Shown here in pieces: positions 56,416-64,000 of a stretch of 64,000 nucleotides of DNA (within the stretch, counting starts at the first letter, position 1; every line of letters begins with the position of its first letter). A model generated the notes under the pieces. That model was not told where the DNA came from, did no database searches, and saw nothing but the letters and a program-made list of their open reading frames with translations. The DNA is taken from assembly GCF_011303755.1 (NCBI RefSeq), contig NZ_CP049885.1, positions 770,001 through 834,000 of the forward strand. Reading direction: 5' to 3'. A program made the translations under genes and the position numbers. This DNA is from Acidovorax sp. HDW3. GTDB lineage: Bacteria > Pseudomonadota > Gammaproteobacteria > Burkholderiales > Burkholderiaceae_C.

Positions 56416-57179
56416 TGCAGCAGCCGCGTCGCCCGGGTTTTCCAGCCCGTCTGCCGCCGCTGCAACCCGGTACGGCGCGTGCACCGGCGGCTGTGCCGCT
56501 GGCGCCAGCGCCCCGACCCCAGGGCGTGGGGCTCGATTCTGCCGCCGTGCGCGCGCGCATGGTGCAGCGCCTGGCGGCGGCGGGCATTCAGGCGCTGCCG
56601 GTGCTGCAAGCCATGCAGGACGTGGAGCGCCATCGGTTTGTCGATACGGCCCTGGTCAACCAGGCATACGAGGACACCAGCCTGCCCATCGGCCTGGGCC
56701 AGACCATCTCCAAGCCCAGCGTGGTGGCGCGCATGGTGCAGTTGTTATTGGGCGCGCCCGTCGCTGTAGCTGGGTTGGGGCGGGTGCTGGAGATCGGCAC
56801 CGGTTGTGGTTACCAGGCTGCCGTGCTCGCGCGCGTGGCGCGCGAGGTGTATTCCATGGAGCGGCTGCGCGGCTTGCACGAGCGCGCCCGCGCCAACCTG
56901 CGGCCACTGCGCCTGGCCAACGTGCACCTGATTTTTGGTGATGGCATGGGGGGCTATGCCCAGGGCGCACCCTACGCCGGCATCATTGCTGCCGCCGGTG
57001 GCGAGGCCGTGCCACCAGCGTGGTACCAGCAGCTGGCGGTGGGCGGGCGTTTGGTGGCCCCCATGGCCGACAGCCGGGGACAGCAGGCCTTGTTGGTGGT
57101 GGATAAAACCGAGCATGGGTTTCAGGAGCGCCTGCTCGAAGCGGTTCATTTTGTCCCCCTAAAATCGGGGGTTGCCTGA
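56415..57179 (+). CDS. pcm: Protein-L-isoaspartate O-methyltransferase
   Basis: Repairs isoaspartyl residues in aged proteins using SAM. 254 residues; after a Pro/Ala-rich N-terminal extension of about 45 residues unusual for the E. coli enzyme comes the catalytic core: YEDTSLPIGLGQTISKP, VLEIGTGCGYQAAVLA (SAM loop), FGDGMGGYA. ATG at 56415 is used; TTG at 56412 is possible. Coupled to surE and 11 bp from nlpD. Confidence 0.93.
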   Translation: MQQPRRPGFPARLPPLQPGTARAPAAVPLAPAPRPQGVGLDSAAVRARMVQRLAAAGIQALPVLQAMQDVERHRFVDTALVNQAYEDTSLPIGLGQTISKPSVVARMVQLLLGAPVAVAGLGRVLEIGTGCGYQAAVLARVAREVYSMERLRGLHERARANLRPLRLANVHLIFGDGMGGYAQGAPYAGIIAAAGGEAVPPAWYQQLAVGGRLVAPMADSRGQQALLVVDKTEHGFQERLLEAVHFVPLKSGVA

Positions 57180-57190
57180 AGGGATTGTTT

Positions 57191-58060
57191 ATGTTGGTTT
57201 CGCGTGCTGGGTGGCTGGGGAGTTCGATCGCATTGGCGGCAGCGTTGCTGTTGGTCGGTTGCGGCACCTCGCTCAACCGGGCTCCGGTGGAAGATCGTGG
57301 TACGGCCGTGGGGGGCGTTAGCGCCAGCCCAGGCCAGGTGGTGGATGCGCCTAAGCTGCTGCCCGGGGCGGAAAACGCCGGCAAGCCCGGCTACTACAGC
57401 GTCAAGCCTGGCGATACGCTGATTCGCATTGGTTTGGAGAACGGCCAGTCGTGGAAAGACATTGCGCGCTGGAACAATCTTGAAAACCCGAACCTGATCG
57501 AAGTCGGCCAGGTGCTGCGCGTGGTATCGCCGGGCGCTGCCGTGGCGGCGGCACCCGTGCCACCAGCGGTGGTGGGTGGCGATACGGGCGTGGTCACGCG
57601 CCCGGTGGGCTCTCCGGCCGTGGCGCCGGCGGCTGGCGCTGCTGCTCCTGTGCCTGCACCTGTGCCAGCACCTGCAGCGGCCAGCACGGAAGATGGCGTG
57701 GCCTTTGTCTGGCCGGCGTCGGGCAGTTTGCTGGCGGGGTTTGATGAGGCGCGCAACAAGGGCTACGACATTGGCGGCAAGGTGGGCGACCCCGTGCTTG
57801 CTGCGGCCGATGGGCGCGTGGTTTACGCCGGTGCCGGGCTGCGCGGTTACGGCAATCTCGTCATCCTCAAGCACAACAATACCTACCTGACCGCTTACGC
57901 GCACAACCAGACGCTGCTGGTCAAGGAAGACCAGAGCGTGCGCAAGGGGCAGAAAATTGCCGAAATGGGCAGTACCGACGCCGATCGCGTCAAGCTGCAC
58001 TTTGAGATCCGCCGCCAGGGCAAGCCGGTCGATCCCTCGCGCTACCTGCCGGCGCGTTGA
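57191..58060 (+). CDS. nlpD: Murein hydrolase activator NlpD
   Basis: Outer-membrane lipoprotein that activates an amidase at the septum. 289 residues; lipobox LLVGC (C24); LysM domain (YYSVKPGDTLIRIGLENGQ to about residue 115), a Pro/Ala-rich linker, and a C-terminal LytM/M23 domain. The LytM metal residues are degenerate (NKGYDIGGKVGDPV lacks the usual His), as expected for activators rather than enzymes. It overlaps rluD by one base. No rpoS follows, unlike in gammaproteobacteria and Burkholderia. Confidence 0.92.
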   Translation: MLVSRAGWLGSSIALAAALLLVGCGTSLNRAPVEDRGTAVGGVSASPGQVVDAPKLLPGAENAGKPGYYSVKPGDTLIRIGLENGQSWKDIARWNNLENPNLIEVGQVLRVVSPGAAVAAAPVPPAVVGGDTGVVTRPVGSPAVAPAAGAAAPVPAPVPAPAAASTEDGVAFVWPASGSLLAGFDEARNKGYDIGGKVGDPVLAAADGRVVYAGAGLRGYGNLVILKHNNTYLTAYAHNQTLLVKEDQSVRKGQKIAEMGSTDADRVKLHFEIRRQGKPVDPSRYLPAR

Positions 58061-59058
58061 TGACCGGTTCGCACAGCGAGCTGCACCTGGAAGAGGGGGA
58101 GGACGCCGCCTGGGATGGGGCGCCGTCCGAGCTGCGCCAGGTGGCGGTCACGCCGGCCCAGCATGGCCTGCGTCTGGACAAGGCCCTGGCCGAACTGGTG
58201 CCCGAGCTTTCGCGCAGTTATCTGCAGCAGCTGCAGGCCCAGGGGCTGGTGCAGGTGGCGGGGGTGGTTGGCCTCAAGCCGGCGCACAAGGTCAAGGCCG
58301 GCGATTTGCTGCAGATCGAAATCCGCCCAACGCAGCAAAGCCAGGCCTTCAAGCCCGAGGCCATGGCGCTGGATGTGGTGTACGAGGATGCGCACCTGCT
58401 GGTGCTGTACAAGCCCGCCGGCCTGGTGGTGCACCCGGCGCCAGGCAATTGGAGCGGCACCTTGCTCAATGGCCTGCTGGCGCGTGATCCGTCGGCGCAG
58501 CTGCTGCCGCGCGCTGGCATCGTGCACCGACTCGACAAAGATACCAGCGGCCTGATGGTGGTGGCGCGCGAGCGCAGCACCATGGACGCTCTGGTGCGTC
58601 TGATCGCCGCACGCGAGGTCAGCCGCCAGTACCTGGCGCTGGCGCACCGCGCCTGGCAGGGCGTGCCCGAGCGCAGCGTGCAGGCCCCGGTCGGGCGCGA
58701 TCCACGCAACCGCCTGCGCATGGCGGTGGTCGATTTGGCGCACCACGCCGGCAAGAGCGCGCGCACCGACATGCAGCTGTGGGCCGGCAACGAGCAGGGT
58801 TGCCTGGTGCATTGCAAACTGCACACGGGGCGCACGCACCAGATTCGGGTGCACATGGCCGCCATTGGTCATCCCTTGCTGGCCGACGTGCTGTACGGCG
58901 GCACGCCGGCAGCTGGAATGCAGCGCCAGGCCCTGCACGCCTACCGCCTGGCGTTTGCCCATCCGGTCGATGGCCGGGCGCTGGCATTCGAGGTGCCGCT
59001 GCCGGCAGATATGCTGCAAGCCATGGGGCAATGGGGGCTGCGCTACAATTTCGGCTGA
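58060..59058 (+). CDS. rluD: 23S rRNA pseudouridine synthase RluD-like (RluA family)
   Basis: A 332-residue pseudouridine synthase for large-subunit rRNA (U1911, U1915, U1917 in E. coli RluD). The N-terminal S4 RNA-binding domain (GLRLDKALAELVPELSRSYL) is followed by the catalytic domain with GIVHRLDKDTSGLMVVA (catalytic Asp) and HTGRTHQIRVHM. The start overlaps the nlpD stop. The end holds a TACAAT (59044-59049) that could be the -10 for the scpB operon. Confidence 0.93.
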   Translation: MTGSHSELHLEEGEDAAWDGAPSELRQVAVTPAQHGLRLDKALAELVPELSRSYLQQLQAQGLVQVAGVVGLKPAHKVKAGDLLQIEIRPTQQSQAFKPEAMALDVVYEDAHLLVLYKPAGLVVHPAPGNWSGTLLNGLLARDPSAQLLPRAGIVHRLDKDTSGLMVVARERSTMDALVRLIAAREVSRQYLALAHRAWQGVPERSVQAPVGRDPRNRLRMAVVDLAHHAGKSARTDMQLWAGNEQGCLVHCKLHTGRTHQIRVHMAAIGHPLLADVLYGGTPAAGMQRQALHAYRLAFAHPVDGRALAFEVPLPADMLQAMGQWGLRYNFG

Positions 59059-59196
59059 CGGCCCATTGGCCGGTTTGTCCTTGATGCCCGGGCCCCTGCC
59101 TTTGCCCGCCGGCTCGTAGCGCAGCGCAGTTTTTGTCCCCTGTGTGGGTTTCTCTTGTGCGCTGGCGTTCGCTTCTCCTACTAAAACCGCTGAACC

Positions 59197-59841
59197 ATGA
59201 ACTCGGTGGATGCCAAACGGGTCCTTGAGACCGCTTTGATTTGTGCCCAGCAGCCGGTGGGCTTGCGTGATTTGCGCTTGCTGTTTGCCGATGAGCTGGG
59301 CGCCGACAGCGTCAAAAGCCTGCTGCAGGAATTGCAGCAGGACTGGGCGCTCAAAGGTGTGGAGCTGGTGTGCGTGGCTTCGGGCTGGCGTTTTCAAAGC
59401 CGTCCGCAGATGCGCGAGTACCTCGATCGCCTGCACCCGGAAAAGCCACCGCGCTACACCCGGGCGGCGCTGGAGACGCTGGCCATCATTGCCTACCGCC
59501 AGCCGGTGACGCGCGGCGATATCGAGGACATTCGCGGCGTCACGGTCAACAGCCTGATCCTGAAACAGCTCGAAGACCGGGGCTGGGTCGAGGTCATAGG
59601 CCACCGTGAAACCGTGGGCCGTCCGGCCTTGTTTGCCACCACGCGCCAGTTTCTGGACGACCTGGGCCTGCAATCGCTCAACCAGCTGCCCATGCTGGAA
59701 GACCCGCGCAGCCAGGCCCACGTGCTGCAGGTGCTGGGCCAGCCCGAGGAGGGCGCTCCGCCTGCCGATCTTTTTACCGCCCTTGTTGAACCCCTGACCG
59801 AGGGGCAAGCCCCCGTTACGGGGGCAGCCACTACACCATGA
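59197..59841 (+). CDS. scpB: Segregation and condensation protein ScpB
   Basis: Winged-helix subunit of the SMC-ScpA-ScpB chromosome-organising complex. 214 residues: tandem winged helices with ALIFCAQQPVG-type start (here [16 protein letters not shown]) and [44 protein letters not shown]. Overlaps rluB by 4 bp, the standard arrangement. scpA is not in the window. The 138-bp gap before it shows no gene. Confidence 0.94.
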   Translation: MNSVDAKRVLETALICAQQPVGLRDLRLLFADELGADSVKSLLQELQQDWALKGVELVCVASGWRFQSRPQMREYLDRLHPEKPPRYTRAALETLAIIAYRQPVTRGDIEDIRGVTVNSLILKQLEDRGWVEVIGHRETVGRPALFATTRQFLDDLGLQSLNQLPMLEDPRSQAHVLQVLGQPEEGAPPADLFTALVEPLTEGQAPVTGAATTP

Positions 59842-60992
59842 ACGATACCCTGCCCCCCGATTCCGCCGCCCCTGAGGCCGTCCCCGCTCCCCTGGCACGT
59901 CCCACGCGCAAGCCGCGTGCAGCAGCGCCTGCGGCCGAGGGCTACGCTTTTGCCGACGTCGTCAGCGGCGTGCTCGACGCCGATGAAGAGCGCACCGATC
60001 TGCCCGCGCCCAAGCGCGTGCTTTTGCCGCAGCCAGAAACCCCCAAGCTGCACAAGGTGCTGGCGCAGGCCGGCCTGGGCTCGCGCCTGGAAATGGAGCA
60101 GATGATTCTGGAGGGGCGCATTTCGGTGAACAACGAACCGGCGCACGTTGGCCAGCGCGTGCAGTTTGGTGACCAGGTCAAGGTCAACGGCAAGCCGATC
60201 CGCTTTCGTATCGAGCCGCCGCCGCTGCGCGTCATTGCGTACCACAAGCCCACGGGCGAAGTGGTGACGCACGACGATCCGCAAAACCGCCCGACGGTGT
60301 TTCGCAAGCTGCCGCGCCTGGTGCAGGGCAAGTGGCAGTCGGTCGGGCGCCTGGACTTGAATACCGAAGGTCTGCTGCTGTTCACCAGCTCCGGTGATTT
60401 GGCCAACAAGCTCATGCACCCGCGCTTTGGCCTGCAGCGCGAATACGCCGTGCGCGTGCTGGGCGCCTTGAGCGATGAAGAGCGCCAGCGCTTGCTCGAC
60501 GGCGTGCAGCTCGAAGACGGGCCGGCATCGTTTGGTTCGATCGACGATGGCGGCGGCGAGGGCGCCAACCGCTGGTACCGGGTCACCATTTCCGAGGGCC
60601 GCAACCGCGAAGTGCGCCGCCTGTTCGAGGCCGTGGGTCACGCCGTCAGCCGCTTGATCCGTATCCGCTACGGCGCCATGCTGCTGCCGCGCGGCTTGAA
60701 GCGTGGCGCCTGGATGGAGCTTGACGAGCAGGACATCCGCTCGCTGATGGACGCCGCCGGCATGGAGCCGCCCGTGCGTGCGCCGCAGGCGCCTGCCCCC
60801 GGGCGTGGCGGCCGGCGTGCACCGGCACCGCGCAAGCCTGCGCCGCCGCGCCGCCCTGCGGGCAATGCGCAAGGCGGCGGCCAGCCCGATCCCATGAAAA
60901 CCTCGGTCGGCTACATCGGCGCCGACAGCCTGCAGCGCCAGCGCCTGAACCAGCGCCAGGCCGCCAAGCGTGCGGGCCGCAGTGGGCGGTAA
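59838..60992 (+). CDS. rluB: 23S rRNA pseudouridine(2605) synthase RluB
   Basis: RsuA-family pseudouridine synthase acting on helix 93 region of 23S rRNA. 384 residues: Ala/Pro-rich N-terminal extension (about 70 residues), S4 domain ([20 protein letters not shown]), catalytic core with [19 protein letters not shown] (catalytic Asp) and [12 protein letters not shown], and a basic, low-complexity Pro/Arg tail. Coupled to scpB by a 4-bp overlap. Confidence 0.94.
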   Translation: MNDTLPPDSAAPEAVPAPLARPTRKPRAAAPAAEGYAFADVVSGVLDADEERTDLPAPKRVLLPQPETPKLHKVLAQAGLGSRLEMEQMILEGRISVNNEPAHVGQRVQFGDQVKVNGKPIRFRIEPPPLRVIAYHKPTGEVVTHDDPQNRPTVFRKLPRLVQGKWQSVGRLDLNTEGLLLFTSSGDLANKLMHPRFGLQREYAVRVLGALSDEERQRLLDGVQLEDGPASFGSIDDGGGEGANRWYRVTISEGRNREVRRLFEAVGHAVSRLIRIRYGAMLLPRGLKRGAWMELDEQDIRSLMDAAGMEPPVRAPQAPAPGRGGRRAPAPRKPAPPRRPAGNAQGGGQPDPMKTSVGYIGADSLQRQRLNQRQAAKRAGRSGR

Positions 60993-61050
60993 TACGTGTT
61001 TTTTATGCCCGCCTCACAGGGCTGAAATACCCAACCGCTAGAATTAAAGG

Positions 61051-61068
61051 TTTTGTCTGACGACAAAA
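61051..61068. promoter_or_regulatory. Inverted repeat in the ndk leader
   Basis: TTTTGTC-TGAC-GACAAAA, perfect 7-bp arms, 30 bp before the ndk ATG and just after TAGAAT (61039-61044), a possible -10. It could be a regulator site or a short RNA hairpin. Confidence 0.4.
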
Positions 61069-61098
61069 AATACTGCAACTTTCCCAAGGAAAAACCAA

Positions 61099-61524
61099 AT
61101 GGCTATCGAACGCACCCTCTCCATCATCAAGCCCGACGCCGTCGCCAAGAACGTCATCGGCCAAATCTACGCCCGCTTTGAAGCCGCCGGCCTGAAGGTG
61201 GTTGCTGCCCGCATGGCACACCTGTCGCGCCTGGAAGCCGAGCAGTTCTACGCCGTGCACAAAGAGCGCCCCTTCTTCAAGGACCTGGTGGACTTCATGA
61301 TCTCCGGCCCCGTCATGATCCAGGCGCTCGAAGGCGAGAACGCCATCCTGAAGAACCGTGAACTGATGGGCGCTACCGACCCGAAGAAGGCCGAAGCCGG
61401 CACCATCCGCGCCGACTTTGCCGACAGCATCGACGCCAACGCCGTGCACGGCTCGGACGCCGCTGAAACCGCCGCCGTCGAAGTGGCGTTCTTCTTCCCT
61501 GGTCTGAACATCTACTCGCGTTAA
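61099..61524 (+). CDS. ndk: Nucleoside diphosphate kinase
   Basis: Exchanges phosphate between nucleoside di- and triphosphates. The 141-residue length is typical of the tetrameric bacterial form. Active-site H117 is in NAVHGSD; the N-terminus [18 protein letters not shown] and [16 protein letters not shown] are conserved. AAGGA lies 8 bp upstream of the ATG. Followed by rlmN after 52 bp. Confidence 0.97.
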   Translation: MAIERTLSIIKPDAVAKNVIGQIYARFEAAGLKVVAARMAHLSRLEAEQFYAVHKERPFFKDLVDFMISGPVMIQALEGENAILKNRELMGATDPKKAEAGTIRADFADSIDANAVHGSDAAETAAVEVAFFFPGLNIYSR

Positions 61525-61576
61525 TTTCAGGACCCGCCGGGCCCGCCAGGGCCTGGCGTCAAGGCAGGCTGTGGGC

Positions 61577-62698
61577 ATGACGACAACGAATCTTCTGGAC
61601 TTTGACCTCGATGGCTTGGCTGCGTATTGCGAGCAGCTCGGGGAGAAGCGCTTTCGTGCCACGCAGCTGTTTCGCTGGATTCACCAGCGTGGCGCCCAGG
61701 ATTTTGACCAGATGACGGATCTGGCCAAATCGCTGCGCGAAAAACTCAAAAAACACGCCCATATCAGCGGCCTGACGGTGGCGACCGAGCAGGCTTCGCG
61801 CGACGGCACCATCAAGTGGCTGTTCGACGTCGGCGGCGGCAATGCCGTCGAGGCCGTGTTCATTCCCGAGGACGATAGAGGCACGCTGTGCGTTTCCTCG
61901 CAAGCGGGTTGCGCCGTTGGCTGCCGCTTCTGCTCCACCGGCCACCAGGGTTTCAGCCGCAACCTGACGACGGGCGAGATCATCGCCCAGCTGTGGTTTG
62001 CCGAGCACCACCTGCGCCAGCGCCTGGGCACGAGCGAGCGCGTGATCTCCAACGTCGTCATGATGGGCATGGGCGAGCCGCTGCAGAATTACAACGCCCT
62101 GGTGCCCGCGCTCAAGACCATGCTCGACGACCATGGCTACGGCCTGTCGCGCCGGCGCGTGACTGTCTCCACCTCGGGTGTGGTACCGATGATGGAGCGC
62201 CTGGCACAAGACTGTCCGGTGGCGCTGGCGGTGTCGCTGCACGCGCCCAACGACGTGCTGCGCGAGCACCTGGTGCCTCTGAACCGCAAATATCCTCTGG
62301 CCGAGCTGCTGCAAACCTGCGTGCGCTACCTGGAGCACGCGCCGCGTGATTTCGTCACTTTCGAATACTGCATGTTGGATGGCGTCAACGACCAGGCCGA
62401 ACATGCGCAGCAGCTCATCGACCTGGTGCGCAGCCACGGCAATGGCAAGGCTTGGTGCAAGCTCAACCTGATTCCGTTCAACCCCTTTCCGGCCTCGGGG
62501 CTGCTGCGTTCGCCGCAAGCCCAGGTGCAGCGTTTTGCCCAGCTGCTGAGCGACGCCGGCATCGTCACCACGGTGCGCAAGACGCGCGGTGACGACATCG
62601 ATGCTGCTTGCGGTCAGCTCGCCGGTGATGTGCAAGACCGCACCCGCGCTGCCGAACGCATGGCCAAGCGGCGCACGATCAACATCAATCCGATCTGA
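61577..62698 (+). CDS. rlmN: Dual-specificity rRNA/tRNA (adenine-C2) methyltransferase RlmN
   Basis: Radical-SAM enzyme that methylates C2 of A2503 in 23S rRNA and A37 in certain tRNAs. 373 residues; the cluster-binding cysteines C112, C116, C119 are in [12 protein letters not shown], and [13 protein letters not shown] and the C-terminal methyl-carrying Cys region [12 protein letters not shown] are present. ATG at 61577 preferred to GTG at 61571. Leads the conserved rlmN-pilW-rodZ order. Confidence 0.96.
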   Translation: MTTTNLLDFDLDGLAAYCEQLGEKRFRATQLFRWIHQRGAQDFDQMTDLAKSLREKLKKHAHISGLTVATEQASRDGTIKWLFDVGGGNAVEAVFIPEDDRGTLCVSSQAGCAVGCRFCSTGHQGFSRNLTTGEIIAQLWFAEHHLRQRLGTSERVISNVVMMGMGEPLQNYNALVPALKTMLDDHGYGLSRRRVTVSTSGVVPMMERLAQDCPVALAVSLHAPNDVLREHLVPLNRKYPLAELLQTCVRYLEHAPRDFVTFEYCMLDGVNDQAEHAQQLIDLVRSHGNGKAWCKLNLIPFNPFPASGLLRSPQAQVQRFAQLLSDAGIVTTVRKTRGDDIDAACGQLAGDVQDRTRAAERMAKRRTININPI

Positions 62699-62737
62699 AT
62701 TCAATCGACCTAAAACGATCACTCAAGGAGGCTGTGC

Positions 62738-63577
62738 ATGATGGAGACGGTTATGGGCGCGTGGTGGCGCCAATCCCGGGCGCTGGGTGCGGCCGGCCTG
62801 GTGTGGGTGGCACTGTCGGGTTTGACGGGCTGTGCCACGCAGCCAGGGGCCCAGGGGCAGGACATGGGCAGCATCAGCAGCGTCAGCGATACGGAAGAAA
62901 CCGAGGTGCACCGCCGCGCTCGCATCCGCCTGGAGCTGGCAGCTAACTACCTGGAGCGTGGCCAGCTGGAAGTGGCGCTCAACGAGCTCAAGCAGGCCCT
63001 GGCGATCGAGCCCAATTACGCCGACGCCTACAACCTGCGTGGCCTGATCTTCATGCGCATGGACGATCCGGGGCTGGCTGAAGATAGCTTCCGCCGCGCC
63101 ATGGCCTTGCGCCCGAACGACCCCGATGTGGCGCACAACTATGGCTGGCTGCTGTGTCAGCAAAAGAAATTTACCCCGGCGCAAGAACAGTTCGAGCGTG
63201 CCCTGGCGGTGCGCAACTACGCTGCGCGCAGCCGCACTTACATGGCGCTGGGGCTGTGCCAGGACGCCTCCGGGCGCAGTGAGACGGCGCTGCAAAACCT
63301 GCTCAAATCCTATGAACTCGATCCTGCCAATCCGGTGGTCGCGTACAACCTGGCCATTCTTCTTCAGCGCCAGGGGGATCTCGAACGTGCGCAGTTCTAC
63401 ATCCGGCGCCTGAACAACAGCGAACTGGCCAATGCCCAATCGCTGTGGCTGGGCATCAAGATCGAGCGGGCGCTGCACAACGAGGTCGCCATGCGCCAGT
63501 TGGGCGAGCAGCTGCACAAGCGCTTCCCTGAATCCAAGGAATTTGGCGCCTACACCCGGGAAGCTTTCAATGACTGA
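62738..63577 (+). CDS. pilW: Type IV pilus biogenesis/stability lipoprotein PilW (PilF)
   Basis: A 279-residue outer-membrane lipoprotein with TPR repeats that helps PilQ secretin assembly. Lipobox GLTGC (C32). TPR units include ANYLERGQLEVALNELKQAL, YADAYNLRGLIFMRMDDPGL and NPVVAYNLAILLQRQGDLER. Its end overlaps the start of the rodZ-like gene by 8 bp. The AAGGAGG 9 bp upstream is a perfect ribosome-binding site. Confidence 0.93.
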   Translation: MMETVMGAWWRQSRALGAAGLVWVALSGLTGCATQPGAQGQDMGSISSVSDTEETEVHRRARIRLELAANYLERGQLEVALNELKQALAIEPNYADAYNLRGLIFMRMDDPGLAEDSFRRAMALRPNDPDVAHNYGWLLCQQKKFTPAQEQFERALAVRNYAARSRTYMALGLCQDASGRSETALQNLLKSYELDPANPVVAYNLAILLQRQGDLERAQFYIRRLNNSELANAQSLWLGIKIERALHNEVAMRQLGEQLHKRFPESKEFGAYTREAFND

Positions 63578-64000
63578 TGCCCTGGTGGTAACGGCGGGCA
63601 CACTTTTGCGCCAGGCACGCGAGGCTGCCGGCATGGATGTGTCGGTGCTGGCCAGCGCCTTGAAAGTCCCGGTGGGCAAGCTGCAAGCGCTCGAAGCCGA
63701 TGATTTCACCGCCTTGCCCGACGCCGTGTTTGCACGTGCGCTCGCTTCGAGTGTGTGCCGGGTGCTCAAGATCGACGCCGCGCCGGTGCTTCAGGGGCTG
63801 CCGCAGGGACAGGCGCCGCGCCTGGTGAGCGATGCGGACGGCATCAACGCCACCTTCAAAGACCCACAGGACAAGCGCCTGCTGCCCTGGAGCCTGCCGG
63901 TCGTGCCACGCGGCGCCAGTCTGGCGGTGCTGGCCCTGCTGATCGCGGCGGCGCTGGTGTACTTTTTGCCCACGGGTATGTTGGAGGTCGAGCTGTCGAA
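63570..64000 (+). CDS. rodZ: RodZ-like helix-turn-helix membrane protein, 5' part
   Basis: The gene runs off the right edge; about 143 residues are visible. The N-terminal Xre-type HTH (LRQAREAAGMDVSVLASALKVPV split by family residues; KLQALEADDFTALPDAVFAR) matches RodZ, and one membrane helix (about residues 113-131) follows. RodZ links MreB to cell shape control. Position after rlmN and pilW is the expected one. It overlaps pilW by 8 bp. Confidence 0.85.
   Translation, partial: MTDALVVTAGTLLRQAREAAGMDVSVLASALKVPVGKLQALEADDFTALPDAVFARALASSVCRVLKIDAAPVLQGLPQGQAPRLVSDADGINATFKDPQDKRLLPWSLPVVPRGASLAVLALLIAAALVYFLPTGMLEVELS

Noticed and set aside
57700-58060. NlpD LytM domain as an active peptidase
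   Set aside because: The metal-binding His of the HxxxD motif is absent, as in known activators.

Overview
The window is a GC-rich (roughly two thirds G+C), almost fully coding stretch of a betaproteobacterial chromosome. Gene content and order (rpmBG, trxB, short ftsK with lolA, dnaG-rpoD, surE-pcm-nlpD followed by a pseudouridine synthase, rlmN-pilW-rodZ) and the protein sequences point to the order Burkholderiales, most likely Comamonadaceae (Acidovorax-like). This is my inference from family knowledge; no search was run. No rRNA, tRNA or CRISPR array was recognised. All genes look intact except the two cut by the window edges (purN at the left, a rodZ-like gene at the right).

Layout. 1-9 kb: purN end, an RsmB-type rRNA methyltransferase, rpmBG, trxB, ftsK-lolA, ribD and an alpha/beta hydrolase. 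Two near-identical 226-227 bp miniature mobile elements lie here in opposite orientation, one nested inside an older relative. 9-12.8 kb: an accessory islet, all leftward, made of a one-protein MmeI-type restriction-modification enzyme preceded by a CcdB-type toxin and a hybrid antitoxin. 12.8-23.3 kb: mutS, then a signalling operon (PAS-GGDEF-EAL protein, large Cache hybrid kinase, HD-GYP response regulator). 23.3-35.6 kb: suhB, trmJ, cysE, the nitrosative-stress pair ric/nsrR, the argP-like/lysE export pair, ppsR/ppsA, a two-component sodium:solute symporter, FKBP and an HxlR regulator. 35.7-41.3 kb: CoA-transferase, ketopantoate-reductase-like gene, DUF3617 protein, and a MerR regulator beside two oxidoreductase genes with look-alike promoters. 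41.6-49.1 kb: rpoD, dnaG, and a PotD-like lipoprotein coupled to a diguanylate cyclase. 49.2-55.5 kb: acyl-CoA ligase, NSS-family transporter, phoD and another diguanylate cyclase. 55.6-64 kb: surE, pcm, nlpD, rluD-like, scpB, rluB, ndk, rlmN, pilW and the start of a rodZ-like gene.

How the parts work together. Most genes are housekeeping (translation, rRNA/tRNA modification, division, replication, mismatch repair). Two themes stand out. One is cyclic-di-GMP signalling: five proteins in three loci, with two tight operon designs (kinase to HD-GYP; periplasmic binding protein to GGDEF). The other is the toxin-antitoxin plus restriction islet, where 13 bp separate the toxin from the restriction enzyme and the enzyme's presumed target-recognition segment has clearly lower G+C than its surroundings.

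A dispersed repeat of about 55 bp (core TAGCTGCTAGCGCTTG) recurs about nine times, both between genes and in frame inside genes; in lolA it encodes the signal-peptide core.
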